Origin: Candidatus Aegiribacteria sp. | GTDB lineage: Bacteria; Fermentibacterota; Fermentibacteria; Fermentibacterales; JCC-6 | Assembly: GCA_030600975.1 (NCBI GenBank) | Contig: JAUVUL010000125.1 | Coordinates: 1 to 6,180, forward strand | Reading direction: 5' to 3' | DNA length: 6,180 bases | Shown: positions 6,040-6,180 of the stretch, one piece after another | Numbering within the stretch: position 1 is the first letter of the stretch | Layout: each line of letters begins with the position of its first letter | The notes under the pieces: model-generated | What the model was told of the DNA's origin: nothing | Seen by the model: only the letters and a program-made list of their open reading frames with translations | The model's database searches: none | Position numbers and translations under genes: made by a program

Positions 6040-6180
6040 GTGCGCCAAGCTCAGCTTGGTGCTTCTTTCCGGGTGAGCTACTCATTAGGAGTAGCAAGTC
6101 CTTGTCGGGCAAAGCTTAACCAGCAGCCCGTACCGAGTGTTGTGCCTGTGGCGGAGCCGAAGTACGTGTCGGTGAACGAA
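6040..6180 (+). mobile_element. Group II intron, 5' end (truncated by window edge)
   Basis: GTGCG at 6040-6044 matches the GUGYG 5' consensus of group II introns, self-splicing retroelements that usually encode a reverse transcriptase. It opens a strong hairpin: GCGCCAAGC (6042-6050), loop TCA, GCTTGGTGC (6054-6062), nine pairs with one G-U. Next comes a GGGTGAG...AAGTCC element carrying a second stem (CTACTC 6079-6084 with GAGTAG 6090-6095), then AAAGCTTAACCAGCAGCCCGT and a GTGGCGGAGCCGAAG stretch near 6149-6163. This order of elements is what domain I of bacterial group II introns looks like, as in copies beginning GTGCGCC with a GGGTGAGAGTCC block. No reading frame is expected in this part. 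The reverse transcriptase, domains V-VI and the 3' end lie beyond the window, so intactness and class cannot be judged. Confidence 0.75.

Noticed and set aside
1..6180. tRNA or rRNA genes and CRISPR arrays
   Set aside because: No cloverleaf-like segment, rRNA signature or regularly spaced direct repeats were recognised by eye on either strand.

Overview
The window is ordinary bacterial chromosome, almost entirely plus-strand, ending in a more mobile, partly decayed segment. The genes (MgtE-type Mg2+ transporter, glycogen branching enzyme, DUF503/YlxP, YjbQ, a SIMPL-domain protein) are widespread in bacteria and do not fix a phylum. Tight packing with overlapping start and stop codons, a GGAGG ribosome site and a near-consensus sigma70-type promoter fit a bacterium. 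I infer an uncultured lineage only because two genes are unfamiliar to me; this is weak.

Left part (1-2447): the C-terminal end of an MgtE-like transporter enters from the left edge and is coupled through a TAGTG stop/start overlap to a complete 734-residue GlgB. All three GH13 catalytic carboxylates of GlgB are present. Middle part (2518-3719): a probable three-gene unit holds an unrecognised small protein, a DUF503/YlxP-like protein and a YjbQ/UPF0047 protein. The last two share an ATGA overlap. The first gene has an in-frame TGA followed by 29 more protein-like codons. Next (3785-5014) come two exported-looking proteins 3 bp apart: a SIMPL/DUF541 protein and an unrecognised small protein with a signal peptide.

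Right part (5015-6180): a gene-free, A+T-rich stretch carries a 12-bp perfect inverted repeat. It is followed by a TTGACA-N17-CATAAT promoter studded with dyads, which drives an AbrB/MazE-fold antitoxin and an overlapping PIN-domain (VapC-like) toxin. The toxin is interrupted by an in-frame TAA, and its last conserved acidic motif (TGD) lies in frame beyond the stop, so the toxin looks inactivated while the antitoxin is intact. 47 bp after the toxin's original stop a GTGCG sequence opens what reads as the 5' domain of a group II intron, which runs off the right edge. A small hairpin sits just upstream of the insertion point.

I see no complete novel system. The items most worth a second look are the two in-frame stops, the intron junction, and the repeat-rich control region of the toxin-antitoxin pair.
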